The position numbers were made by a program, and so were the translations under genes. This document shows positions 44,988 through 56,493 of a stretch of 64,000 bases of DNA, piece by piece (within the stretch, counting starts at the first letter, position 1; each line of letters starts with the position of its first letter). The DNA comes from Strongylocentrotus droebachiensis (taxonomy: Eukaryota; Echinodermata; Echinoidea; Camarodonta; Strongylocentrotidae): the NCBI GenBank assembly GCA_035222895.1, contig JAVYIG010005386.1, positions 62,001-126,000 on the forward strand, read 5' to 3'. The notes beneath the pieces were generated by a model. It was not told the DNA's origin and searched no databases. It worked only from the letters and a program-made list of their open reading frames with translations.

Positions 44988-47900
44988 ATGGAAAGTAAAG
45001 AAAGTGACGTCGTAATCAAGGCAGAGATTTACACAGTGCTTCAAACACCGGAATTGGCAGACTTTCAGGTCTACCAATACCATGTAAAAACAGAAGACAA
45101 AGATGATCATGAGGCCGAGCTGTATCAAGGTATTAAAACAGTGTGTCAACTCCTCTGCGGGAAATTGTTTACACTTGGTCTGACGGAATAGGCCATTTTT
45201 CGTAATGTAAGCAAATTTAATGCATGCATGTCTTTACGAATTGCCTCGATACAAATTATTTCATTCACCTTTTAAAAATAATTGTATCACAACAGTCAGA
45301 AGGTGAATTGTTTACATTACTTGTTGCTAGGTAGGACAAACATTACGGCTTTCCCTACCTAACAACACGTTATCTGCAATTTGCATTCTACCTACTGATA
45401 TACAATTACATGTATTTGTAACAGGTGAATGAAATAATTTGAATTGAGGCACTTCCAAAAGACCTTTGCATTAAATTCAGTTTCAATATGAAAATTGCCA
45501 ATTGAAAAAATTGGGCTCTCTGGCATCCCAGGGGAGTAGTTTGAGAGGATTAAAGCAATTTGCCAATAGAAATTTTATGACAAAAACGTTTTTAAGAAAT
45601 TCAAGAAAAAGCTCAAGGATTCTTGTATTCATGTGGAAATGATGAACAGTCCAAAGACAATTACATGATTTGTGAGCAATTAATTATAATTTGTAATCTC
45701 TAGTTCTCTACTGTAATATGTTTTTAGCCAGGAAACCTCATCAGGATCAGTGTTGTTCTTCCTGAGGACCCTGAATTTATTATTGCCCCAGCAAGTAAGA
45801 GGTTCATGCACCCATTACCTCATAATTGAGGTACCCGGGTGGAAAGTGGCAAATGTGGATTAATGTCTTGCAAAAGGACGTGAGTGCCTTTGCTGAGATT
45901 TGAAACTTCAACCCTTGGACAGAAAGTTGAGTAAAAGAACGCTATACCACAACTTCTCCATTGTGATGTAAAACCTTCTACAACAACAAAGAAAATGTTT
46001 TTTATGCCTCCGCCACCGAAGGTGGTGCCGGAGGCATCATGTTTTCAGGTTGTCCGTCCGTACGTCCGTCCCGTTTGACCGTTATCACAATATCTCAAGA
46101 ACCATTTAAGATTTAAACTTAAGACTCGGGAATAGTATTTATCACCATAGGAAGACGATCTGATTAGATTTTGGAGTACGTAGGTCAAAGGTCACAGGTC
46201 ACAGAGGTCAACTTATGAAATTCCTTGTATTGAGTTTTTTAGCGCGATATCTCAAGAACCATTTGAGATTTAAACTTCAAACTTAAGGATAGTATGTATC
46301 ACTATAAGAAGACGATCTGATTAGATTTTGGAGCACGTATGTCAAAGGTCAAGGGTCACAGAGGTCAACTTATGAAATTCCATACATTGAGATTGTTATC
46401 ATGATATCTCAAGAACCACTGGAGATTTAAACTTCAAACTTAGTGATAGTGTGTATCACTATAGGAAAACAATCTGATTACATTTTGGGTCACGAGGTCA
46501 AAGGTCAAAGGTCACAGGGCTCATTATGTATGCAAAAACAGCTTGTGATCGCGTTATCTGAACAACCGATTGATGGATTCCTGCCAAACTTTGGTCATGT
46601 ATGTATCTTGCAGAGCTGATGAACTGATTAGATTTTGGGGTCACAAGGTCAAAGGTCACAGGGCTCATTATGTATGCAAAAGCAGCTTGTGATCGCGTTA
46701 TCTGAAGAACCGATTGATGGATTCCTGCCAAACTTTGGTCATGTATGTATCTTGCAAAGCTAATGAACTGATTAGATTTTGGGGTCACGAGGTCAAAGGT
46801 CACAGCGCACATTGTGTATGCAAAAACAGCTCGTGATCGCCTTATCTCAAGAACCGATTGATGGATTCCTGCCAAACTTAGGTCATGTATGTTACTTGCA
46901 AAGCTGATGAACTGATTAGATTTTGGGGTCATGAGGTAAAGGTCAAGGTCATGCGGCTCATTATGTATGCAAAAATAGCTTGTGATCGTATCATTCGAAC
47001 AGATTGATGGATTCCTGCCAAACTTAGATCATATATGTATCTTGCAGAGCCAATGAATGGTTCATAAGATCAAAGGTCATGGGCTCATTATGTATGCAAA
47101 AATAGCTTGTGGACGCATTCTCATTAGAACTGACAGATGGATTACTATTTAACTCAGGAAATCTTGCAGAGCCAATGAACTGAGTAGATTTTAGGGTCAT
47201 GAGGTCAAAGATCAAAGGGTCATATATGTATATGAGAAATTGCTTGTAATCACGATATTCTGAGAACATGTTAATGGATTACAATTGAACTTGAATTTGA
47301 AAAATTTCTTCCGTTTCGGTTTGTAAAATTGCTCTATGACGGAGGCATCATTTTCGACTGCGCGCAGTCGAATTCCATCTATTTTTTAATTAAAGGGAAA
47401 GAAAGGAATAAGTGATTTGATTTTGATTTTTTTTCAAAGTAGTCAATAATGAATAATGATTTCTCTTCTCAGATGGCGGTTTGTACATGGACCCTACCAG
47501 CAATAGCAACAGCATGATAAGAGCACTAAAAGATGGTGAGAGACTTCAAGTTAAAGTATGTGATTTTCTTATGGAACACCCTTTCGCTGAGAATGAGACT
47601 AATCCTTGTGTGGGAAAGGGTTTGATGAGTGGGAATGACACAAGTCATTCATCAAATCAGGTTGGTTTTCTGGAGAGGAGAATGGAAAGAAGGAGTACAG
47701 AGGATCTTGCATCTTTGCACCAGACACATGGAGAGATGAGTACGGAAGTAAGGGAAAGCGATGAAAAACATCAAGGGACAGTACATGTAGTTCAAGACAA
47801 AGACCAGACGCTACCATGCGCTTCACCAACTAACAAGTCCAAACGTGTGGAAAAAAATTGTCAGCAACATCAGTGTTTGGAGTGTGGCAAAAGTTTCCTC

Positions 47901-50699
47901 AAGAAATGTTTGCTTGTGCGACATATGAAAACTCACGGAGGGAAAAGGCCGTCTGGACGCTCTGATCGTAACACAAGGTATCGACGGAGGCTTCGGCTCA
48001 AAGAGAGCATGAGAAGACATGAAGGTAAAAAGACGTATAAGTGTTCTATTTGCAATAAGGTATCTTCCACACAGGCTAAGCTTTTAATCCATATGCGGAT
48101 CCACACAGGCGAAAAGCCTTTCAAATGTTCGCATTGTGACAAGAGATTTTCCGTCAAGTGCAATCTTACCAAACACATCAAATTAGTCCACAAAAGGGAA
48201 AGGCCATATTGTTGCTCCGTTTGTGGAAAGACATATGGGCAGAAGACTCGGCTTACAGTGCATATGATAGTCCACACAGGGGAAAAGCCTTACGAGTGCT
48301 CTGTCTGCAGCAAGGGATTTCCCCTAAAGACTTACCTTACACAACACATGAAGTCCCATACTAAAGAGAAGTCACATCAATGTCTTAAGTGTGACAAAAA
48401 ATTTCAACATAGACGTCTTCTTCTGCAGCACAAGATTGTTCATTCAGGAGAGAAGAATTACCAATGTGCCATTTGCGGCAAGATGTTTGCAAGAGCAAGT
48501 GATTTATTAAGTCACACGAGAACTCACACCAAAGAAAAACCATATTCATGCTCTGTGTGTAACAAAAAGTTTTCTGCGAAGAGTTACGTGAAACAACACA
48601 TGAGGGTCCACACAGGAAAAAAGCCTCACTTGTGCACCGTTTGTGGCCGGGGATTCATATATCGGCATAATCTTTCAACCCATAAGCGAACACACACACA
48701 AGAAAAGCCATACGAGTGTTCTCTTTGTAACAAACGTTGTTCCCTCAAGTGGAATCTTAAATCACACATGAAAACACACCAAGAAAAAAAGCTTCATGAA
48801 TGTAAGTTTTGTAAAGAGGCAAATTTCACAAAGAAAGAGCTTTCACTCCACATGGAAACACACTCGGGAGACAAACCTCACAAGTGTCTTCATTGTGATA
48901 AAGCATTCTTTAATAAGGTTAATCTTCGCAAACATATGACAACCCACTCAGGAGAAAAGGCTCATGTATGCTCCGTTTGTGGTCAAGCATTCTCCCTTAA
49001 GCATCATCTTTCAAACCACATGAGAACCCATACACAAGAAAAGCTGTATGAGTGTTCCGTTTGTAACAAACGCTTTACTTTCAAGTGGAATCTTCAAAAT
49101 CATATGAAAACACACTCAAAAGAAAAACCTTATCAATGTTCCACGTGTGAAAAGGCATATGTCACACAGTATAAGCTTTCAATACACATGAGGATGCACA
49201 GTGAAGAAAAACCTTATTCGTGTTCTGTGTGTCAGCAATCATATTCGGGTAAGAGAAGCCTGAACAGACATATGAAAACCCATTCAGAAGAAAAACCTCA
49301 CAAGTGTAATCATTGTAATAAAGCATACTTTAATCAGGTTAATCTTCACAAACATATGACAACCCACTCGGGAGAAAAACATAATCTTTGCTCCATTTGT
49401 GGTCAAGCATTCTCCCTAAAGCATCATCTTTTAAACCACATGAGAACCCATACACAAGAAAAGCCATATGAGTGTTCTGTGTGTAACAAACGCTTTTCTT
49501 TTAAGTGGAATCTTCAAGATCATATGACAACACACTCAAAAGAAAAACCTTATCAATGTGCCATGTGTGAAAAGGCATATGTCACACAGTATAAGCTTTC
49601 ACTTCACATGAGGATGCACAATAGAGAAAAACCTGTCGAGTGTTCTCATTGTAATAAAGCATTCTTAAATAAGGGTAATCTTCAGAACCATATGAAAATC
49701 CACTCAGGAGAAAAGGCTTATGTATGCTCCGTGTGTGGTCAAGCATTCTCCCTTAAGCATCATCTTTCAAACCACATGAGAACTCATACACAAGAAAAGC
49801 CATATGAGTGTTCTGTGTGTAACAAACGCTTTTCTTTAAAGTGGAATCTTCAAGATCATATGACAACACACTCAAAAGAAAAACCTTATCAATGTGCCAT
49901 GTGTGAAAAGGCATTTGTCACACAGTATAAGCTTTCAATGCACATGAGGATGCACAGTGAAGAAAAACCTTATTCATGTTCTGTGTGTGAACAATCGTAT
50001 TCGGGTAAGCGAAGTCTGAACAGACATATGAAAACCCACTCGGAAGAAAAACATCCAGAAGAAAAACCTCATAAGTGTTCTGTTTGTGATAAAGCATACT
50101 CTCGTAAGGATACACTTCGCCAACATTTGAAAACCCATGCTGCAATAAAGCCTCATCTGTGCTCCTTATGTGGTAAAGCATTCTACCGTAAGCAGACATA
50201 TACAATACATATGCGATCACACACAAAAGAAAAGCCATACAAGTGTTCTGTTTGTAACAAATGCTTTGCTTTGAAATGTAATCTTAAAGACCATGAGAAT
50301 AGACACTCGAGAGTAAAGGTTGTTCATCAATGTATGATTTGTCAAGAGACAAATTTTACAAAGTATGGGCTTTCAATCCACATGAAAAATCATCCGGAAG
50401 TTAAACCGTTTCAATGTTCTGCCTGTGATAAGAGATTTTCCCTAAAGAGCTATCTGGCGCAGCATATGAAATATCACTCTGACAAAAAGGCTCATCAGTG
50501 CCCAATGTGCACAAAAGGATTCATCAGAAATTCTGTTCTCAAAGAACATATCAAGACCCATGCAAGTGAAAAGCCTTGTGAGTGTGCAATGTGTGGTAAA
50601 AGGTTTTCTTCCAAGATTTCACTTGCAGTACACATGAAAAAGGTATGCAAGAAAAGACCCGACATAGAACAACAGGATAATCCTCTTCCCAGCGTTTGA
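44988..50699 (+). CDS. C2H2 zinc-finger protein with 32 fingers (1,122 aa)
   Basis: Probable nuclear DNA-binding regulator. Coding exons are 44988-45129 and 47473-50699. The donor AAG|GTATTA and acceptor CTCAG|ATGG join in frame (phase 1). Residues 1-180 are acidic/polar with no recognised KRAB, BTB or SCAN domain. Fingers run from about residue 181 to 1105: 31 C2H2 plus a last one ending H-x4-C. Spacing is mostly C-x2-C-x12-H-x3-H, and a few fingers have x13. Linkers are variants of TGEKP such as TQEKPY, SKEKPY and SEEKPH. Fingers 12-16, 17-20 and 21-25 are repeats of one five-finger module (the second lacks its fifth finger) with helix contact residues conserved. Large finger expansions of this kind are common in metazoan genomes. 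Orthology and targets are unknown. The intron carries a SINE and a Helentron-like element. Confidence 0.95.
45740..45962 (-). mobile_element. Degraded SINE in zinc-finger gene intron
   Basis: GGGTGGAAAGTGGCAAATGT and GTCTTGCAAAAGGACGT are SINE body words shared with 3713 and 38,848. A decayed tRNA-like head lies toward 45,960. Confidence 0.6.
46003..47373 (+). mobile_element. Helentron/pearl-like non-autonomous element with central tandem array
   Basis: The left end is a hairpin, ATGCCTCCG with CGGAGGCAT around CCACC/GGTGG. The centre is a tandem array of about 120-150-bp units (GAACCRNTTGATGGATTCC, CAAACTT, GATTAGATTTTGG, AGGTCAAAGGTCACAG). The right end has GGAGGCATCA and then the perfect palindrome TTCGACTGCGCGCAGTCGAA at 47,353-47,372. 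Terminal hairpins around a tandem core are the layout of Helentron-related HINE and bivalve pearl elements. No replicase is encoded. Confidence 0.6.
46182..46802 (+). promoter_or_regulatory. Array of consensus DR1 nuclear-receptor half-site pairs
   Basis: AGGTCAAAGGTCA, the exact DR1 consensus bound by RXR, HNF4 and COUP-TF type receptors, occurs at 46,182, 46,646 and 46,790. A triple half-site starts at 46,495, and near-matches lie at about 46,340 and 47,200. They are spread over the tandem units of the intronic element. Function is not shown. Confidence 0.5.
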
Positions 50700-52330
50700 T
50701 ACTAAAAGCATGCTTTCTGATGATGAAATCATTGCAGATATGTGTGAGTACCGATCTCCATGTATTAAATTGGCCCCATGTTTTTTTTTCTGTTAAGAGA
50801 TGTACAAAGTAGATGTTTCTTGACTAGCAGTAAATTGCAGTCAAAATAACTTTTGTCAGACTTATCACTTTAGAAGGAAGTTTGATGACGTAGAATTTCA
50901 ATGTAGTATTAAAGATACTATGTCCCTTTTGCAGCCAACATCAAATTCTGTAGAACTTTGCAGGAATTATGAATATGTCATGTCCTATCTGTGAAATGTA
51001 AACGTTAGCAGTGTCCTAATATTCAAATCATGCAAGGAGACCCGTTCATTTTCTAGACTTCACTGTCAGACACTATTGAGTGAGTGACTGACTTCTTTTT
51101 TTTTCTTTGGTAATAACATACATCACATGAGCTGTAAAGGGTATACCGGTATGAGCATTTGTCTTCATCAATAACCCAATTCTTGTAATGGCCAAAATTA
51201 AACTGATTGAATCTTTGTGCAGCACAAAACGTATGATCATTTGGTACAAGGGTCTGAAAATCAGACTTACTAAATGGATTGCAATCACTTAAATCAATTC
51301 GACAACTAATGGTCGTTATTTTCCTACTTAAAGACATTTTTCAAGCCCTTTTGTTTTGACGAAAGTTCTAAATTTGTATACCGTAATCTTTCAAATGCCG
51401 TTGGAATCTAACCTTTCATTTTTTGGCCTGCAAATGGGACATAGTACCTAAGTCAGAGATATTCTCAGAGGTAAATATCTCTGAGGTCATATAGAATTTA
51501 CATGTCAATGCAGTTATCGCAATTGTCCTGCTGGGTATATGTACTATGTAATGGAAATGGCGTATTGCTGGCTCGTACTTAAGATGTGCAGAGAAATAGC
51601 ATTCATACATGTATATTTTTTTCATACAAATTTGTGAAATGCTCTAATGATAGTTAGCCAGTTACCATACAAATCTTATCATGTGACATGTCACCACACT
51701 CAAAGACAGCTGAAATGGTTGTTTTTAAGATACAAGGTCACTGGCCACTAGGGGAAATGAGTTTGGTTTTGTTGATTAAGTAGTGTTTTATAAATGTAGC
51801 TGGGAGCACTATCCAAATTTTGCCAACGTGTAATGTGAAGATATGAAAAGTATTTTTTGTACATGTTTAGTATGGTGTCCATTGTTTCTAGCTTTTTCCC
51901 CCTTTTTCCTTTTATCTTCATTCCTCAGCTGTGTAAAGCTTTGTACCTTTTTTCAAACTGTTAAAATGAGTGAGAAGTAGGGAGATATATTATATATAAT
52001 TTTTTTTTAATTATTACTCTGAACATACCCCCATCATATCACACGTAAATAGCTCCTCAAGACTTAAAAATCGATGCCTGCTTTATCATGTGGTTGGTTG
52101 AATTATCTTCTTTTTTCAAAAGTATATGAGCCTTATAGGCCTTGTACTCAACTTAGGTCAAAGGCCCTTTTACACACTTTACACAAATTAAACAATAAGA
52201 AGTAACTGACCAGTTGCTCAGGTCAGGTCCCTGGACACTACTTCTTTTTCTTTCTTTAAAAAAAATATATTATGTAGGATATTTCCATTTACTTTTTTGT
52301 ATAACTTTTTTCAACTTTAATAAAAACTGT
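50700..52330 (+). other. Probable zinc-finger gene 3' UTR with poly(A) signal
   Basis: Non-coding AT-rich sequence containing the family 1 MITE. AATAAA at 52,319-52,324 is a plausible cleavage signal. Confidence 0.45.
50916..51447 (+). mobile_element. MITE, family 1 copy b
   Basis: The ends TACTATGTCCCTTTTGCAG and CTGCAAATGGGACATAGTA are inverted repeats. The interior matches 5498-6246 in reverse complement. This copy is shorter and lacks the nested insertion. The shared body is about 530 bp and non-coding. Confidence 0.85.
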
Positions 52331-52734
52331 CTGGTTATTTAAAGGAATAATGAAGTACCGTAATATTTTATATGTATTTTGTATTGATTATTGAAGGGTA
52401 AAGTATGCCAATTTTCCCTGGTGTCATGCTGTAAACCTTATTTTAATCTTTAAAGGTGCTAAAGCCAGTATGTTGTATACATATATTTCTTTTTTTCTTC
52501 AACAGATAGAAAAATATATCTTACAGACATTGTAACATTTTGAAGACCAAAATATGTAATTTTTGTATGATTTGCTACTGTTACTAACATTGTTTTGATC
52601 TTTTATGTGCGAAAGTTGGTACATTGTAATGCATTCTTGTTGCTTTATTTCATAAGATAGAAAGCATATCAACCGACCTTTAACATTTTGAAGAAAAAAT
52701 GCAGTTTCTCAGATTTATTACATTCCGTCGCCTG

Positions 52735-53394
52735 CACCACGAACCGTCCTCTCTGCGCACTTTGATGCGAAAGTTAGTTTCGCAGAAAACGCATTTAAAG
52801 AAAAGCTTTTTTTAAACCGGCAATAATTATAACTAAAAGTAGAGCAAATTAAAAACCGATGACTTCATTCGATAGTTCAGGTCCCAAAGTTACATCCCAT
52901 ATCTTTATATTTTCTTGAACTTAATTATTTACGCCACAGCGAGCATTGTAACAGAGAGGACGGTTCGTGGAACAGATATAGTGCGCGATCGCGCCTCGCG
53001 TCTTTACCACGAACTGGCCGCTCTCCTGCGGACGGTTCGTGGAAAAGATGAAATGCACAATGCGCATTGCTATTTTCACCACGAACCGTCCGCTCCTATT
53101 ACGCGCAACTGAAAACCGTACAAAATGAATGGAAGATGAAGTGACTGAGAATCGGAAAGTGTTGTTTACAGACATCGGTTTTCTAATTCACATTTTCAAA
53201 CATTTTAGGGATGTTGAAATAATCCGGGTGATGATGAGAGTAAAGAATGACACATCTACTCTCACTCAATATCAATTCTTCAAAAATGATGAAATATTTT
53301 TTGTCCGTACTGCCTCATAAACAGAGAAGACGGTTCGTGAAAAAGATGAATTCCGTTACAACAGTAATCCATTTCACCACGAACCGTCCGCTCT
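52735..53394. repeat. Cluster of GGTTCGTGG hairpins
   Basis: Three hairpins, at 52,955-53,024, 53,028-53,095 and 53,325-53,394, share the arms GACGGTTCGTGG and CCACGAACCGTCCGCTC. Their centres differ. A single right arm is at 52,735-52,754. Hairpins 1 and 2 are nearly abutting. In each, the divergent centre is itself self-complementary. The outer GGACGGTTCGTGG is not a tRNA B box. Confidence 0.8.
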
Positions 53395-53689
53395 TAACAA
53401 GATGTGTACAAACCGAATGAATATTTAAGAAAATCTCAATTAAAGTATGATCTGTGAGCATTCATAGTTATTTTAATTCAATATTGATTTTTTTTTGTTT
53501 TTTTTTGGTACTGAATAACAGGCAAAATTCGTTTATTGGAAATCAGTTCATTGCATGCAATAATTTGTCTTTTTCTTTTCTTTTTTCTTTTATTTGAAAT
53601 TTATTAGTTAGTTTATTAGTATTGCTATCTTACTGGACGAAATCAAAATGCTCTTCTTTTAACATTGTCCAATTCTGGATTGATAGTAA

Positions 53690-53880
53690 ATCTTGCTTTC
53701 TTTCTTTCTTTGCTTCTTCTTTCTTTGTTTCTTTCTGCCTTCCTTCCTTCCTTTACTTTTTCGTCTGCCTTCCTTCCTTCTCTTTACATTTTCTTTCTTT
53801 CTTTCCTCCTTGCTTTCTTTACCAAATTTTCTTCCTTTCTTTTTCTTCCATTCTTTCTTCTTTTTTAAAATTTGTCTGCA
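53690..53880 (+). repeat. (CTTT)n/(CCTT)n low-complexity tract
   Basis: Degenerate CTTT and CCTT repeats. Phe/Leu/Ser-rich open frames here are artefacts. Confidence 0.9.
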
Positions 53881-54489
53881 GTAATTTCATAAGGCACTTT
53901 AAATTAAGAAAATCAGATAAATCAGACATGGAAACAAAGGATTTAGATACACACGTCCATTGCCTGCTTCAAATATTAAAAAAAATAAACAAACATAGAT
54001 TATTTATCAATTGTGTCTTTTTCTCTTTTAATAATCATCATATTATTTCATTCCATAGTATTTGCAACATATTTAACAGAAATATTTACAGACAGAACAA
54101 AATCTGAAATAGGCAAGACGAATTACAATTCCTTTAAAAAAAAAATCACACACATTGACATTTTGGCATAATGTTTGTTTAGATCTCATTGAGACAAAAA
54201 AGAATGGACAATGATGGAATGTTATTTCAATTTTTTTTTTTTTTTGTTTCTTCATATCCAGTCATCAAGAAGTCCTCGTGATTTGACTCTTTATATCAGT
54301 TGTATAAAGTAAAACCTTTGTCTCTATTAATGAAAAAGTGATATATTGGACATCAAATTAGAGGATTTTAATAATCCTATTCCTCACAACTCTGCATGAA
54401 ATATATTCAATTATGCACATGTCTTAGGAATATTCAAAAGGATATATAACTTTTCCACATTCTATTCATTTTGATTTCCATAGAATCTT

Positions 54490-56400
54490 GTTAAACTTCA
54501 TTGTTTGCAGATGGAAATATCAAAATTTCACCAAGATCTCTTTAGTCAGATTCATCACAATAATGAAATATTTAAAATTATGTATCACTTTTCTTCCATT
54601 CATGTAGTTATTCTATTTCCAATGTATACTTCATTGTTATTTTTTTTAAACTACACTATTTACAGATAGAAACATTAAATTCTAGTCCTTGATACATCTC
54701 GTATTTTCCATTTCCAAGTTTACTTCATTATGTTATTTCTAAACTGCATTATTGACGGATATAAATATTAAATTTCAACACATCATTTAACAAATGCATT
54801 ATTTATTTTTAATTATTGTAATTATTTCATATCCGTAGTAAATTCAGAGTTCTATTTAAACTGCATTATTTACAGATAAAAAAAGGAATGAGCCAGATAC
54901 ATCTCATAGGAATGTATTATTCCAAAGAAAACATCATTTATCTTCAACACATGTTATCAAATCATTTCATCTTCATATAATTTTTTTCTCTTTAAAGCTG
55001 TATCATTTACAGATAAGAAATACCAATGTTCTGAAAGAGCCAGATACATCTCATAGAAATATAATATTGAAAAGAATGTATTATTTCTCATAAATTCATT
55101 TAATTATTTCAGTGTATTACATTTTGTTTTTAAACTGCATTATTTACAGATGGAAATGTTAAAATATCACTTGTCTTGAGTACAATAAATATCATATTGA
55201 CACAATATTCAAAAGAATTGATTATTTCTCGTCAATTCATTTAATTATTTCAGTGTATTACATTTTGTTTTTAAACTGCATTATTTACAGATGGAAATGG
55301 TAAAATATCACTTGTCTTGAGTACAATAAATATCATATTGACACAATATTCAAAAGAATTGATTATTTCTCGTCAATTCATTTGATAATTTCATCTCTAT
55401 AGTCTATTCCTTATATTAAAACTTCAATATTTACAGATGAAAAAAAAAGAAAAAAAAAATGAGCCAGCTTAATTTCGTAACTATGAATGTAATATCCCAA
55501 AGAATGCATCATTCAATACAAATCATTTAATTAATATGTCATTGATATATTATCTCTTGTGCTAGATACATCTCATACCAATGAAATAAGTAATTTTCGT
55601 TTCGATGTCATGCAAAAGTATTTTTTAGTCTCAATTGTGAATCATTTATAAACAAGTTCTTTTTTTTTTTTAGATTTGATTTTCAACAAAAATTCAAATC
55701 ACTCATATGAAAATAGCAAAGTATCATAATGACAAACACAGCTTGTCACAATCTAGCAGATTCAACTGCATTATTTACAGATGGAAATGTTAAAATATCA
55801 CTTGTCTTGAGTACAATAAGTATCATATTGACACAATATTCAAAAGAATTGATTATTTCTCGTCAATTCATTTAATTATTTCAGTGTATTACATTTTGTT
55901 TTTAAACTGCATTATTTACAGATGGAAATGGTAAAATATCACTTGTCTTGAGTACAATAAATATCATATTGACACAATATTCAAAAGAATTGATTATTTC
56001 TCGTCAATTCATTTGATAATTTCATCTCTATAGTCTATTCCTTATATTAAAACTTCAATATTTACAGATGAAAAAAAAAAATAAATAAAATGAGCCAGCT
56101 TAATTTCGTAACTATGAATGTAATATCCCAAAGAATGCATCATTCAATACAAATCATTTAATTAATATGTCATTGATATATTATCTCTTGTGCTAGATAC
56201 ATCTCATACCAATGAAATAAGTAATTTTCGTTTCGATGTCATGCAAAAGTATTTTTTTAGTCTCAATTGTGAATCATTTATAAACAAGTTCTTTTTTTTT
56301 AAAGATTTGATTTTCAACAAAAATTGAAATCGCTCATATGAAAATACGCAAAGTATCATAATGACAAACACAGCTCGTCACAATCTAGCAGATTCAACTC
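54490..56400 (+). repeat. Tandem array with recurring ATTATTTACAGATGGAAAT motif
   Basis: About eleven units of 110-150 bp, each containing a variant of AAACTGCATTATTTACAG followed by ATGGAAA, at roughly 54,500, 54,650, 54,750, 54,860, 55,000, 55,135, 55,272, 55,425, 55,765, 55,905 and 56,055. A higher-order unit of 631 bp is duplicated almost perfectly (55,133-55,763 and 55,764-56,399). The array lies downstream of the minus-strand gene at 56,494. Confidence 0.85.
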
Positions 56401-56493
56401 TACATTTCAGATATGAACTGGTCAGTGATTACTTTTTATGGAAACAAAGAATATGAAAGCATTAATTAACTGATATCATTTGGGTAGCATAGT

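Noticed and set aside
46498-46932. 144-codon minus-strand open frame with repeated peptide
   Set aside because: It is the translation of the tandem core of the intronic element. The repetition follows the DNA period, with no independent coding evidence.
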